A DNA stretch of 59,314 bases from Dimargaris cristalligena (GCA_027576995.1 JANBQC010000102.1:1-59314), one strand, 5' to 3'. Shown: positions 33,801 through 45,162, counted from the first letter of the stretch. Numbers and translations: made by a program. The notes: generated from the letters alone by a model not told the origin.

Positions 33801-35537
33801 CCTCTCATCCAATGGTTCACCGAGCGGTTCGCGCTTATTCGCAAGGTGCCCAACTTCCTGCTGCCCAAGTACTTTGCGTTGACCATCCATACTGCCTACG
33901 AGGCCAGTGTCCACAAGGCGGTTTCACTCATGGCTCCCTTTGTTGCCCACGGGGACCCATTTATCCAGCGCCTGGCCCTCTGTTCGGTTCAGTTGCACAG
34001 CACCGTGCATTCGACCGCGCTTCATCCCAACCAAAGTGGCCCATCCCTGGCGGCGGGCCTCACCCATTTCGCCACGGCCCATATGCGCTGCTGGGGTCGG
34101 GATGTGTTTATTTCCCTGCCCGGTCTCCTCCTCACCACTGGTAACTTCGAAGCGGCCCGAACCCATATACTGGCTTTCGCCAGCAGCCTGCGCCACGGAT
34201 TAATCCCCAATTTACTCGACGCTAACCGCCACCCGCGGTACAATGCCCGGGATGCCGCCTGGTGGTTCCTGCAAGCGGTGCAGGATTACTGCCAGCGGGC
34301 TCCCGAGGGCTTAGCCCTCTTGGAAACTCCGGTGGCCCGGCGTTTCCCCAGCACGGACGAGTTTGTGACGCCCGATGATCCACGCGCCTACGCCGAAACG
34401 GCACCCTTGGCCGATATCATCCAGGAAATCCTCAGCCGCCATGCCAATGGCATCCATTTCCGGGAATGTAACGCTGGTCCCGAACTAGATCACGCGATGC
34501 AGGATGCCGGCTTCCAGATCGATATTTTCACTGATTGGACTACCGGGTTCATCCATGGAGGTAACGAACACAATTGCGGTACCTGGATGGATAAGATGGG
34601 TGACTCGGCCAAGGCTGGTATTCTGGGTAAGCCCGCTACACCCCGCGATGGCGCTCCTGTGGAAATTACCGGGTTGGTTAAGAGCACTCTGCGGTGGTTG
34701 GCCCAGTTAAGTGCTAGTGGGAAGTTCCCCCACCGCGGGGTTGAAGTCCAGAATGATTCGGCCGATGGCGATGGTTCGCGATTCGTGACCTACGCCGACT
34801 GGGACCAATTGATCCAGCGAACCTTCGAGACCCACTACTACATTCCCTCTGAGACCGACGCCAGCGCCAACGATCAGGCGGCGGCCGTTGTAGAGCCTCA
34901 CCCAGAACTCATTAACCGTCGAGGCATTTACAAGGACACCGTGGGCGGTAGCCGGCCTTTCGCCAACTACCAGCTCCGTCCCAACTACAGCGTAGCTTTG
35001 GTAGTGGCCCCGGAACTCTTCCACCCCCGTCGGGCCATAGAAGCCGTCCTGGCCGTTAAGGATCATCTTTTGGGCCCGCTGGGTCTGAAAACCTTGGACC
35101 CCATCGACTGGGCTTATCGTGGGATCTACGATAATACCAACGATAGCGAAGATGCCACGGTTGCCCATGGTATCAATTACCACCAGGGTCCCGAATGGCT
35201 CTGGGTTACGGGCTACTTCCTCCGGGCCTGGCTCCACTTTGCGCCCTTGGCCCACCAGGCCAGTCGCGCGGAGACAGCCAATGATATTAGTGAAGGCATG
35301 TCTGAACTAACCCTGAAGCAGCAGCGAATCTTACCCCCGGGTCTGATCCATGAGTTCCACAGTATCTTGTTGGCACATAAAACCATGATTAGCACTTCCC
35401 CCTACGCTGGTTTACCCGAGCTGACCAACGAGAATGGTCAGTTCTGCGCCGGTTCGTGCACTACCCAGGCCTGGTCTTCAGCGACTATCTTGAGCTTCCT
35501 GGAGGATTTGGCGGCGGTCAACGAACAGGCCGAGTAA
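30834..35537 (+). CDS. gdb1: Glycogen debranching enzyme, Gdb1/AGL type
   Basis: Bifunctional cytosolic enzyme with 4-alpha-glucanotransferase and amylo-1,6-glucosidase activities, needed to clear branch points during glycogen breakdown. Single exon, 1567 aa, close to the roughly 1530 aa of yeast and human enzymes. I start at the ATG in a good context (caccATGg); the frame is open further upstream but only from a TTG. The GH13-type half shows DMVWNHT (243-249), GFRIDNCH with the putative nucleophile D560, LAELFTGSE with acid/base E589, and THDN with D679. The GH133 half shows CWGRD (D1090), NARDAAWW (D1140), GGNEHNCGTWMDKMG (D1253) and YHQGPEWLWVTGYFLRA (E1454). All expected motifs are present, so the gene appears functional. 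Third positions are strongly C-biased, suggesting high expression. Preceded by a pyrimidine-rich leader. Confidence 0.98.
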   Translation: MDPTLIVHTLQLNENGEPGQTNEFLRLPAPVQPYGLRFQITAGSEAANRPVLYTNYPLTGVKFSRTQFHPRPFSVGTSSELVCEFPITVAGPYQYYVEYRDDHREEGRNRTATAYFIVDPDLTIRSRPAARGILREAEAVSVRHLPLDGIALQTMVPKWMGPLRDWNRHLEASSQLGYNMIHFVPLQKRGESNSPFSIYDQLALSDDLFTSTDRIQSDDDKYELLAQLLVSMEAEMGMLGLVDMVWNHTAFNSDWLLDHPEAGYNLANSPHLTAAFELDEAIMKLSGELAQHGVPSELNTEADLNALVAAVKEHAIRGIRLWEFYAIDVESCLAATRAALEDPANLPVVDRFDTRTLRGLPLAEKALRLYEAAFGGDHPVGTRRTPNVCDLPVLLSFMKALCGSLNDVEHVMQHTQQLLNEINVPHYALYDQHVDSILSNIRNTVKYERLDSNGPRKGTITTSNPIVPTYFTRLPVNSRTADHPEGSRFLANNGWVWNANALDNFAEAHSTAYLERKVIVWTDCVKLRYGKAPEDNPYLWDHMKRYTQIMARYFHGFRIDNCHSTPIELAEYLIDAAREVRPNLYVLAELFTGSEDVDRIFVNRLGINSLVREALRAWSSFELSRQIHRSGGKAIGTLDTDCLARVSQFRFDDGRQVPCRAVPLTGTLPHAMFTDCTHDNPTPTQERTSEDTLPTAALVAMTCSASASVKGFDEIYPRLLELAHENRPYQVLDDPLAVGIGRAKQILQPIHTQMAVEGFSEVHVHHENQFIMVHRQHPVTREGYLLVAHCAFPGSTEDCVLAPTKLRGTEVEPIMAMRLRVNADKYQDRSDELTGLPSHLVDLAPPHLHRGSDDLGSFTELTAPTGFGPGSILLVRTRIPDINPALDQLIRTEADTAVADLDLLTLNAILYRCDAEERDIKAENGVYNVPGHGTLPYCGLQGFMSVLDTVIRHNNLGHPLCDHLRSGTWALDYTVNRLRPYADMYPTLEPLIQWFTERFALIRKVPNFLLPKYFALTIHTAYEASVHKAVSLMAPFVAHGDPFIQRLALCSVQLHSTVHSTALHPNQSGPSLAAGLTHFATAHMRCWGRDVFISLPGLLLTTGNFEAARTHILAFASSLRHGLIPNLLDANRHPRYNARDAAWWFLQAVQDYCQRAPEGLALLETPVARRFPSTDEFVTPDDPRAYAETAPLADIIQEILSRHANGIHFRECNAGPELDHAMQDAGFQIDIFTDWTTGFIHGGNEHNCGTWMDKMGDSAKAGILGKPATPRDGAPVEITGLVKSTLRWLAQLSASGKFPHRGVEVQNDSADGDGSRFVTYADWDQLIQRTFETHYYIPSETDASANDQAAAVVEPHPELINRRGIYKDTVGGSRPFANYQLRPNYSVALVVAPELFHPRRAIEAVLAVKDHLLGPLGLKTLDPIDWAYRGIYDNTNDSEDATVAHGINYHQGPEWLWVTGYFLRAWLHFAPLAHQASRAETANDISEGMSELTLKQQRILPPGLIHEFHSILLAHKTMISTSPYAGLPELTNENGQFCAGSCTTQAWSSATILSFLEDLAAVNEQAE

Positions 35538-37386
35538 CCCGTCCCCGCAATAGAATTAGCAAATGGACGCGGTGATATTTAAAAGGGGAACCCCAATGAG
35601 ATTGCCGCTCCATCATACGAAATTGGTGGATATGCCCAGGCTTAACCAATTCATTTTTAATTTAGTATATATGTATACCATTGGCCTTCTAAATTCTTTG
35701 AAAAATAGTAAATAAATACTGTGCCTGTATACCTTTTTTAAATCGAAAATGTACCAATTTATTGGGTATTGGATTAGGCAGGAAAAATAATATGATATTA
35801 AGAGGTCCCGACTGGCTGGAGGTAATCATTATAAGGTGCTGACAAAGAGTATCTTTACCTAGATTTTTTTGACCCGCCAGTAAAATGTTGCTGCAGGACT
35901 GTTTACACAACCCACGAATCTGAACAGTTTAAAGGCACTCGATATGCTGTTGACATAATTTATGGTTTTTCCTAGCATTTATAACAAAATGTTCCTAAGA
36001 GATGGTGTGTAGGTGTGCGTGTGTGGGGGAAGGGTATTCTGGATGTCTGCGATCAGGGGTAAATGTCAACCATGGAATATATTTCTTTTGGGAATTATCT
36101 GAAGAGGTTACAGGAATATCCATGACTGAAGTTCTCATTCGTTTGCGAATAGAGAACACCATATGACATCCAAGTAGCACTGGCTTAGAAATAATTTTAA
36201 ATCCGCAGCACTATGTTGTTATGGCTCCATAAATTTCTGGTTATCGAATAAACTTCTCCGATTTAGATCAATGCACGAACGATACGGATACAGATTGCGG
36301 TAGATTTGGGGGTATCGAGACCTGTCTGCTGTAATCGAGCCGATAAATCGATTCGGGCTAAAGGGGCTGGGCTGCACCGTAGCCATTTTAATAGGTATAA
36401 GAACCTGTGGGTAAGTAATGTTGTATTATTGTTGTGGGAATATAGTATGTTGAGAGTTTTTTCTGACGATAATTTTCACCGGGCATTGATATCAGGGCGC
36501 CTCATTGATGGAATTGGACCAAACAATAGTGTAGTCGAGTGGAGTTGAATACTGGATAAAGTGGACGCGTATATATAATACTTGCCATCATTTGGACAAT
36601 CGTTCGAGTCTTGTATTACAGATCTTATTGGTATTGCCTATTCGGGAAGCCGATTTATGCTCTGAGATGTTTTGTATTATTACTTTGTTTTGTATAGGCA
36701 CTACCTGCCCTAAGTATAGACCAGGTGCCTTTACAAATTAGATATGCGGCCGCTAGGTCTATAGTCGTATTAATCACCCAGTATCAATAACACCAGATAC
36801 GCCTGTATCCAGTATATAAGCTGTGTAACCATGGGATTGCGGAAATAGCAACAGTCGGAGTCTGGAGTTTGGCTTGGACTTTGTGCCGTTCGATTAACCT
36901 GGTGAGCCCCTTGGTATCCAGCTGGGCCACTAATAATAGTTTCCAGTGTGGTGGGAGGTAAACACTGAACCATGGGATATTCTTTCCAAGCGCACTTAGT
37001 TTGGGCCCTTGACTAACAGACCAGCAACTCTCACAGCCAAAGCATTATCCGGAAGGAGAGGAGGGTCTGGCATCTGAGTTTGAATTACGTTTATATCGCG
37101 TAGCCTGGAAGTACTCTGGTACTCCCTTCTTTTTCCCACTCTCCATTCCTTTTTAAATAGTACTTATCGTTTGTAAATGCTGGCTGCTCTATGAGCAACT
37201 CATTCACTTCCCCTTCTCGCGTCGTCTGGCCGTATATATGTCCCTGCCGCCGTGACCTCTCACACGTATGCCGGCTCCACCCCTGAAAACATATACCTTC
37301 ACATACCTCTTTTTTTTATCCTGTACTTTGCTTCTCCTGGTATATTTCTACAAATCCTCTGCTTTATATAACCCATTCCCGTGAGC
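35538..37386. other. Intergenic, no supported gene
   Basis: AT-rich between about 35.6 and 37.0 kb. From about 37100 it becomes pyrimidine-rich and leads into the next gene, much as upstream of gdb1. Short open frames here have no recognisable features. Confidence 0.55.
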
Positions 37387-40300
37387 ATGACTACCCCACG
37401 TCACCCCAGAGACCGGCGAGTCCGTGGTGCTCGTCGGATGCCGGCCCAGCGCCCCGGGCTAAGGGTTTCCAACTCCACTCCCTCTTCCTCGTCGCGGGGC
37501 CTATTCTCGTCCGTCCTTAACATACTGGGCTATCCGAATTCAACTGCCGCAGCCCATTCTACCACTACGCCCCACCCGATTCGGACCGAGGTGGTTGACT
37601 GGTTCTCTTCGCCCGGTGACAGTAGTCCCCGCAGCGCTGATAGTGAGGAGCCTTACGGGCGCTCCGCACGACCTACCAGTCGGCCCACCGCCATGGCCGG
37701 CCCACCACCGGAAGAAGATGGATCGGAGTATACTTCCGAAACGGAAGCCCCAAAGGGTGACGAAGCAGAATCCATCTGCAGTGAATCGGAATCGTCCGAA
37801 GCGTCGCTATCTCACCCCGTGGCGCGTCGAACGAACGATTTCCAGGCTGCACCTGCTCGTCCCCAATTTATACCGATTCAGCGTCAGTTTATTCCCAAGA
37901 ACCCTACTCCTGTACCCGTGACTCACCAGGCCAATACCCCCATCCATATCCCAGACCCCCAGCCAGTACCAAGTTCTCAGACTGGTTGTCCTTCGGGTAC
38001 TGCTCTCCAGGCCCCTAAGGTTATAGCAGTAGTCTCCAACCCTATATCCACGCCGACCCTTCCGGTGGGGACTGCTGCCCCTCAGACTACGGCCCCCTCT
38101 ACTGGCCATTGGTCCCGGCATCTCCAACAGCGATCCAGTTCATCGGGGCACCCCTCCTCCGGCGTGGGGCCCGTTTCCTGCACCCCGACTCCGACCGATG
38201 TGGCGATCACAGCTACCGGCGGTAGTGTCACTCCCCAGCCATCGGGTGTCTTTTTTAATTGGAAGGATATTATTAACTCCAGGGTATCATCCCAGTCAGC
38301 AGGCCGGCCTGCAGGTTGGCGGCCGAATCTCCATCCATCCCCGGCACACATTACTCCGACAAGTGCTCGCACTTTTCGACGGACCGCCCCAATTCGTCCC
38401 CGTGTGGCTAACCCGCTGCCCTTGGTAGCCGCGAGTTCAAATGCTACTGGCTCCAAACCATCCCCGGCTATCCCCCCCGAGGAAGTACCTACCCGTGCAA
38501 TAGCCAACCCGGGTGGTGAACCACCGACCGTTCCGTCGGTAGCCTCAAATCTTAGTACACGTAAGCGTAGACAGGATATGGCCAATTTATCTATGCCGCC
38601 TCCCTTACGGAGCTTACGCCCCCCCTTAACTATCACTAATTCACAATCGGCCATCAGCAGTGATAAAGCTACCTTCAATCAAACCATTGGTCGTTCCGGG
38701 GATGTCGGAGAGGGCAGATGGAACTCTCTAAATCAGGAAAATGGTGGGGAAAACACTCCCTCCCATTATGGCGGAATTCCATCCCCGGGCTCCCACATCC
38801 AACCCTTTTTAGGACCTAGCCTCAGTACTTGGGGCTCCCCGCCCCCGGCTCTGAAACTGCCCACAGCCCGTCCTGCCGGTCGACCCCGTAATAACAGTGT
38901 AGATAGCCAGGCCCCGCGACCCCCTATCCCTCCGCACCATGCCGATCGTGGCCAAGTACTTGAATATGCTCCCCCACCACGAGCCCGACGTTTATCTGGT
39001 TCTGTCGTGCGACTTCCTATAGCTGATCACCCTATCGGCCCACCAGAGGAACTCCTTCGGCTTACCCCCGGCATGGACCATGACGTGGTTTCGGTTCCCG
39101 ACACTCCCTCCCCCCGTTCCAAATCCTTACGTAAGGGCAAAGCACCGGCAACCGCCGATCCCGTCTCGCCTCCTAAAATGGACTTGCCGGTGGGTAGTCC
39201 CATGCATCAGTCGCCAGAAGCCAGGTCTGATCGGCCAGGTGATGGTGGTATCAGTGGTACTTGTGATGCTAGACGTGGTACGGCCAAACATTCCCCGATG
39301 GCCCACCTAGAGCTATCTTCAGGGACCTCGCAAACGGCCATTAACCATCCAAGTAGCGAGTCCCACCGGCACACCTTGGAGCCAGTCAAAGATGAGCTGC
39401 TACTCGATAAGAATCGAAAAATCCAGCAACTTGAACAAGAGGTACATCTGCTTAGACAGCAGTTGTCCAAATTGACCCAAAACAGCCCAGCTACTTCTCA
39501 TAATTCATTCGGTCGTCTGAATATCGGACCTGGTGGCCGGAGTAGCTGTCCTCCCAACGACACGCATACTCCCATATCTTCAGCGGCCTCCCTGTTATTT
39601 AGGACTGCTGCCCCACCACCCCCGCCGCCCCCACCACCTCCTCCACCACCGCCACCTCTTCCTTCGTCAGCCATGGGCCGCTTCTTGCGGGTGTCCGCCT
39701 TAGCCCATTCGAGTGGCGGGCCGGATGGTGTTTCTAACCCGAATATGGCCTCGGGGCTTCGTATGTGTCAGTCTATCCAGGACCGGGCGGATCAAATCCA
39801 CCGGTCACAGAGTCAAAACACGGCCCCTGGTTTGCAATCTGCCACCAAAGCCGGTCCCTCTAGATCGCCCCGTGCCAATCCACTGGTGGGTTCAGCCCTG
39901 CACCGCTTTCAAAATCCGCTCCAGCCCGCCAATTCCGGAGCAGCAAATGGCGCAACTGACAAGGCCCAGGATAAGATGTTGCAAATGCTGCAGGAAATGA
40001 AAAAAGTTCAACTTCGGCGCACCGCTATTATGTGGTCGCCGAACAAAACCACCATCATATCTAAACCACTTGTGCCCACAAAACTCAAGACAATGACAAC
40101 GACAACGATCACCCCACCCGAACCCATCCGCTTCAATAAAACCCCAACCGGAGCTAAACGAAAACGGGACACTTCCCCGCTGGCCCCGGCCCCACACACA
40201 CTCACACCTGAGACAGAACCGGTGCAAGTATTGGCGTCTACAAAATCATCCGTACACCCTGGACGACCCCTTGCCTTATCTCACCTTAATCGTAGCTCCA

Positions 40301-40566
40301 GTCGCCCAGTCGCAGACGAAAACACCCGGCCAGGGTTAGGCCAAATTGTGCTGCTCGAGGAGAGTGAGAAAGATATTCCAGTACGTAAGCGATCGTGTAA
40401 TAACAACTTTGGCCTAGCCGCTTTGGCATCCCGTACGGCGGCTGATAGGACAGGTGGGTCGAAATCGAAAAACCTGGACCCTAAACTGGTTCGAAACTCC
40501 CACAGCGTGCATACTACCCGGTCAATTCAGGAAAGACTACAACTACTTCGTGAGCGTCGTTTATAA
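37387..40566 (+). CDS. Low-complexity protein with polyproline and coiled coil
   Basis: A 1059-aa single-exon frame; family not recognised. The start is the ATG at 37387; the upstream GTG is not used. The N-terminus is basic (RHPRDRRVRGARRMPAQRPG) followed by SRGLFSSVLNILGYP, which looks like an amphipathic helix. Most of the protein is Pro/Ser/Thr-rich and likely disordered, with basic clusters (STRKRRQD, GAKRKRD, VRKRSC) that could be nuclear localisation signals. A coiled-coil-like segment (DKNRKIQQLEQEVHLLRQQL) lies near residue 675-700, a run of over 15 prolines near 745-760, a helix (DKMLQMLQEMKKVQLRRTAI) near 865, and a helical end (SIQERLQLLRERRL). A basic N-terminus plus amphipathic helix plus disorder recalls fungal nuclear-basket nucleoporins such as Nup1/Nup60, but there are no FG repeats and this is only a suggestion. 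Long intact frame and C-biased codon use support it as a real gene. Confidence 0.8.
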   Translation: MTTPRHPRDRRVRGARRMPAQRPGLRVSNSTPSSSSRGLFSSVLNILGYPNSTAAAHSTTTPHPIRTEVVDWFSSPGDSSPRSADSEEPYGRSARPTSRPTAMAGPPPEEDGSEYTSETEAPKGDEAESICSESESSEASLSHPVARRTNDFQAAPARPQFIPIQRQFIPKNPTPVPVTHQANTPIHIPDPQPVPSSQTGCPSGTALQAPKVIAVVSNPISTPTLPVGTAAPQTTAPSTGHWSRHLQQRSSSSGHPSSGVGPVSCTPTPTDVAITATGGSVTPQPSGVFFNWKDIINSRVSSQSAGRPAGWRPNLHPSPAHITPTSARTFRRTAPIRPRVANPLPLVAASSNATGSKPSPAIPPEEVPTRAIANPGGEPPTVPSVASNLSTRKRRQDMANLSMPPPLRSLRPPLTITNSQSAISSDKATFNQTIGRSGDVGEGRWNSLNQENGGENTPSHYGGIPSPGSHIQPFLGPSLSTWGSPPPALKLPTARPAGRPRNNSVDSQAPRPPIPPHHADRGQVLEYAPPPRARRLSGSVVRLPIADHPIGPPEELLRLTPGMDHDVVSVPDTPSPRSKSLRKGKAPATADPVSPPKMDLPVGSPMHQSPEARSDRPGDGGISGTCDARRGTAKHSPMAHLELSSGTSQTAINHPSSESHRHTLEPVKDELLLDKNRKIQQLEQEVHLLRQQLSKLTQNSPATSHNSFGRLNIGPGGRSSCPPNDTHTPISSAASLLFRTAAPPPPPPPPPPPPPPPLPSSAMGRFLRVSALAHSSGGPDGVSNPNMASGLRMCQSIQDRADQIHRSQSQNTAPGLQSATKAGPSRSPRANPLVGSALHRFQNPLQPANSGAANGATDKAQDKMLQMLQEMKKVQLRRTAIMWSPNKTTIISKPLVPTKLKTMTTTTITPPEPIRFNKTPTGAKRKRDTSPLAPAPHTLTPETEPVQVLASTKSSVHPGRPLALSHLNRSSSRPVADENTRPGLGQIVLLEESEKDIPVRKRSCNNNFGLAALASRTAADRTGGSKSKNLDPKLVRNSHSVHTTRSIQERLQLLRERRL

Positions 40567-42038
40567 CTCTACCGATTCTTCTTGTTTACATACTTTATAT
40601 ATAAATTTTATTTTGGTACCGGTCTACTGCCACTTAAAAAAACCTCTGTAACTTGGCAGATTGCGGGTCACTGCACGATAGATATATATATTACATAAAA
40701 CTCCATAATCACTTTCATATAAATTGGTGTATCACGAGGCTCAAAAACGGGCGCAGTTCATAAATAAACTAAAGCATGTTCCATAGTTATACATCATATG
40801 ATACTAATTATAGCCCTATCCTAATACAGTTTGCCCAAGTCTTTACTTTTTCAACAGATTTCAGAGAATATAAATATATGAGCTCAAAAGTATCCGTAAT
40901 CTGAGATACCAGGCATAGAAGGAAATTGCTAACCTAAATAATGCTATTTTGTGTTCTACCACTGACTCTATAATCAAGTGGTTAGTTATAGAGTGCGAGG
41001 AATATGCACAGTAGTCCTATGGGCCTAGGTTGGTGGGATCCTTATTATAGAATTAAATGTTGTGGGCTAAAGGGTGTATAGAAACTGAATAAAATGCTAG
41101 GAATTAATGGTCTCTATAGCATTCTCTCAAAAACTAATTGGTCAACTGTATGCAGTGGTCAGACCTAGTAGTCTAAGGTAATAGTGAAGTACTCAGCTGG
41201 CTTATCCAGGCACCACAAGTCTCAATCAGATGTTTAGACTAAGGTTTAAGGTTTTGAAGATAGAAGGTGTGGATCGGGCTCTGACAGATTGGGATAATTA
41301 GTGCTAATGATCAGAAAACCCTACATTAAAATGTGATATAGGTAGATGGGCATTCAAAATCAATGAAAGAATAAATATACAAGCATAAGTAAAATATTCA
41401 TTGCCCTATTTACAGTGCACTTCTGGACAACACTAAGCCTACTTATCACTTAGTACAAAAGTAATTCTTTGGATTAGGTTGAAAAAGTTATAGCATTGAC
41501 TATTCCCAAGTGGTCACCCACCTCAGTACTAAATCAACTGTCACATACTTTACTGCGCAGATCTAACGGGATACGGTGCTGAAATGTGCATATGGCCATA
41601 ACTGAATAATTGGGTTTTCTACAAACTATATAATAACATGCTATATTTACGGAGATGTAGTGGAGTCCAAGCTCTTTAGTTATATAGGGGCACCGAATAT
41701 ACATAGTGGCAGTATTCATTAGGCTAGCATTACTGTTGATAAGCCGTTCCTGGGTAGCTAACTGCATTACCCCGAGAATATGGAGTAGCTCACCCGCAGC
41801 CCCCAAGAGGTTTCCCACATATGACATTATAAAAGTACTTCTCAACCATGCATCAAATAATACCAAAAAAATCAAGAGGATTAATAATCATATTCTTTTA
41901 TTCAATTTCTTATAGGAATTATTAGAACCTGTCTGACCATTGCAGGCGGTGTATGGGTTGGTAAATAAGGGGCGGCATTGTATGTAGAAGCCGAGGGCCA
42001 CTATGGCGATGATGACAACATAGGTTTAAATCAATAAT
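40567..42038. other. Intergenic, possibly relic coding on minus strand
   Basis: AT-rich. On the minus strand at 41534-41875 a frame of about 110 codons contains a plausible helical stretch (GNLLGAAGELLHILGVMQ) but no recognised domain. A separate minus-strand frame at about 41890-42020 reads as a hydrophobic segment followed by GFYIQCRPLFTNPYTACN, resembling the end of the small secreted peptide just upstream. Neither is strong enough to call a gene. Confidence 0.35.
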
Positions 42039-42275
42039 CTAAGCTTCAACATAATCAGGCATTACCGGAAATTGTATGTAGAATCCTCGGTGAGGAAAGC
42101 GGCTATAGGTGCTGTCGTTGGTATCAATAATACCGCCGTTAGTGGCGGGTTCGCAAGGTGCGACCAAACAATTGATCACGGGCTTGATGGTGATGGGGGA
42201 CGCGATGACTCGGGAAATACACAGCAAAGACCCTAAAACGGCCAGGTGGGTAAGGGCAGAGAATGCAACGCGCAT
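42039..42275 (-). CDS. Small predicted secreted peptide, 78 aa
   Basis: Not recognised as a known family. The ATG at 42275 opens a frame with a textbook signal peptide (ALTHLAVLGSLLCISRVIA, cleavage probably after VIA at about residue 25). The predicted mature part is about 53 aa with two cysteines four residues apart (CLVAPC) and a C-terminus HRGFYIQFPVMPDYVEA, ending in TAG. No intron is needed. Small size, signal peptide and lack of similarity fit a secreted effector-like peptide, but a single short frame in AT-rich DNA could be fortuitous or the first exon of a longer gene. A similar GFYIQ-containing frame lies about 100 bases downstream on the same strand. Confidence 0.45.
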   Translation of the reverse strand: MRVAFSALTHLAVLGSLLCISRVIASPITIKPVINCLVAPCEPATNGGIIDTNDSTYSRFPHRGFYIQFPVMPDYVEA

Positions 42276-45139
42276 GATAAACAGTGGGAGAACGGGGGGC
42301 GGGGAAGGTGGCTAGATGTAATTAAGAGAAAGTGAGAAGCCGTCGTGGGATGTGGTGTCAGAACCGAGGGAATAACTATGGGAGTGGGAGATGGGTGGTG
42401 GGGAGGATATCCTTTAGAAGACGATTTATCGGACGCCTTTTATAGTGAACCCCTGCAGCCTGTAATAGATGGTCAAAAATTGGCCGGTCAGGCGCGAGAC
42501 GTGAGCCTAGTGCATGGACAGACCTAGCCACCCGGGAAGATTTAAAGTATCCCACCAACACAAAACCCCTATCACTGGCTAATCGCCCGATTCCCCACTT
42601 CCACCATTGGAATGCACATCCCCTCTTACTGCATTAATTTTGATGCGAATATGAATAGTAGTTCACTATTGGATTGATGACCAATATTACCGGATTCCCC
42701 GAGACCTACTCTAGTCATTTTTACGCTGGCGCCTAACCCCAAGGATTGTTGCAGCTTTTTCATATGGGGTCGATTAGTAAATGTGCGGAGCAAGTCAAAA
42801 TGGCCCGAAAATATAAGGCCAGGATGGAGTGACCGGGGTTGATTTATTAAAGGGGGATCCATCACCAGTCCCCCCAGAAGCGTAAGTGTTTATGCCCTAT
42901 CCGGAAATCAAATGGGGAGCTCGCAGTCTACTTGGCGGGATTATTGACTAGGCGCAGAAGAACCGGCTGCCATGGTAAAGTGGGCTCCGGTAGGAGGCAT
43001 TGGGCGTGTGTCTGAATCAGTAATTAATTATGGGGTATTTCGTCGTGGTCGTCACAGTTGACGCCAAACTATTTAGCTTAGCAGAAGATTTATTCGGGGG
43101 GCGTACTTCTTCAAAAGCGAACCAGCTAAACCAGAAGATATATCCGAGGAACCAAATTAGCAAAAAAAAATCTAGACCTCACCAATTCAGGACTATTGGG
43201 TAAGACATTAGCAGTGAAATCGTGGTCCTTCGTTGCCTCTATGATAAATTCTGGTGATATTTTTAGGTGTCTGTAAGTCTTAGTTTTGTAAGCGGTGGAT
43301 AGTCTCGCTATAAGATCACACTAAAACTATGTCCAGTATTATTGACTATGTAATGGAAGCGCTACACTTAATATACGTTACTTGTCGGGACTGACCAAGT
43401 ATCGGGGATTAGACGATTTACTCCGTACCAGGGATTTCTGTTAATACCCCTGTAAAGCCCGGCAATCTTATAGAATAGACATTTTACCATGCTGTTTAGA
43501 TAAAAGAGGCGAATCTTCATGTGTAATGTATTCCCGAACCGAAATATCGCTTTTATACAAACTTCTGAAAGTAGTTAAACCTAAAGTCCCTCCGAGCCCA
43601 TTTTATACTCGCTGGTATCCTCCATAATACCTCCAAATCTATTGTGATTAGCACATGAATCATGGTAATTGCCTGATATATAAGTATGAATGGCGGACTA
43701 GGCGGCTGTAGGGTATAGCGGATATTTCATCAGGTTTCCCTGGTCAATCGATAGGCTATGATCCTAACTGCACATGCCCGGGTAAGCATGGTACTAAAGA
43801 AGGAATCGGTTGACCAAACTAGCCCCCATCTTCGACATGTCTCGCATATATTTATTTGGTGGGCTGTAGCCATGGACCAGACAGGGAAAGAAGTCCAGGT
43901 CGATGGCAATGATTATTTATTTTTTTGGATAATTTTCCCCACCAGCCGCAGTTTGGCAATGGGGCTTGGAGGCATATGTTACTCCCAACAATAGGAATGC
44001 AAAATGTCGTAATGACTATCTTGACCCGAGTGTATCACTGTTAAACCCCTAAAAATAAAGCAGGTAATTGTTGAATGTTTGACTGGAAAAAGCATAAGCG
44101 TGGCTTATGATCACCATACTCACCCAATTCAGTCTTGAGCAAACTATTAATCAATCCCACCCACATGACCTTCTCTGGGCAGTAGACTGGTTTCTGGTAA
44201 AGAGAGGGGGGGGAGAAAAAAGGGTGGATCTAAAGCCTCGGCTGGTCACTAGAACAGCGCCATTGATAATCTTGCCGAAATACCTGGTCGAACGGTCCCG
44301 AAAATCAGAAGTGGAAGGGGAAGAGGATCGCTATGCATTTAAATATTGACAATATGGGTAAAGTTCAGCTTGGTTGTATAAGGTTTTAACCAATATGTAT
44401 ATGGGAGAATTGGTGGGATGTTTATTTTCAACCAGTAGTACTTTACTTGCCTCATCAAATGGATTTTTCGTTATACAGCCTTGTTGAACTACTCCCATAT
44501 TCTTCGTGAAACATCACTGGCCACCCAGGCAACAGGAATCGTGCTGGAAATAGGTGTTGGGAAATGGAACATAGATGCTCATGGCTGAGTTTGGTTCATG
44601 ACGTCGCTATGCTTGGTGACTGATATGCCCACCATATTGCTAGCTACCGGCCCGAACTGAGCGGAGCACCGACGGCACTAGAGTGGTCTCCATTTCTAAT
44701 TTAAGCGCAAACAGATATTACCTATCGACGGTCTCTCTTTTTTTGTTAGGAGGAACTCCTCAAAAAGGCGAAATGGGATGGAGGCAATCAACCGAACTCT
44801 GCATGGGGGGCAAGTCAACAAAGGGAATAGGACCGGATTTTAGAATATATCCAAGATGAGTTTACATTGATATATATGGAGCTGGATATAACTTAAAAGT
44901 AAGCAATAGTCGGGGCGATTTATTACAGTTTAATGGAACATAGCGACTGACGGTCGCCCACGGAGGTTGGGTGGGGGATGGCAGTAGGATGAAACCAGTG
45001 GGTCTTTTTTATATAGGGATTTCGCTTAGCCCAGATCTACTAAGTGGAATTGTTAATGGTTTATAAAGTCTATCAAAATCACTGCGAAGATAACTAACAT
45101 TTCATAATCGTGATATTAAAAATAATTTAAAGATAAATA

Positions 45140-45162
45140 CGCACCGCTCGGTGTTCGGTGCG
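45140..45162. repeat. Hairpin, 7-bp GC stem in AT-rich DNA
   Basis: CGCACCG pairs with CGGTGCG across a 9-base loop; the CGGTG unit is also repeated inside the loop, so two foldings are possible. It stands out from its AT-rich surroundings. Function unknown. Confidence 0.5.
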
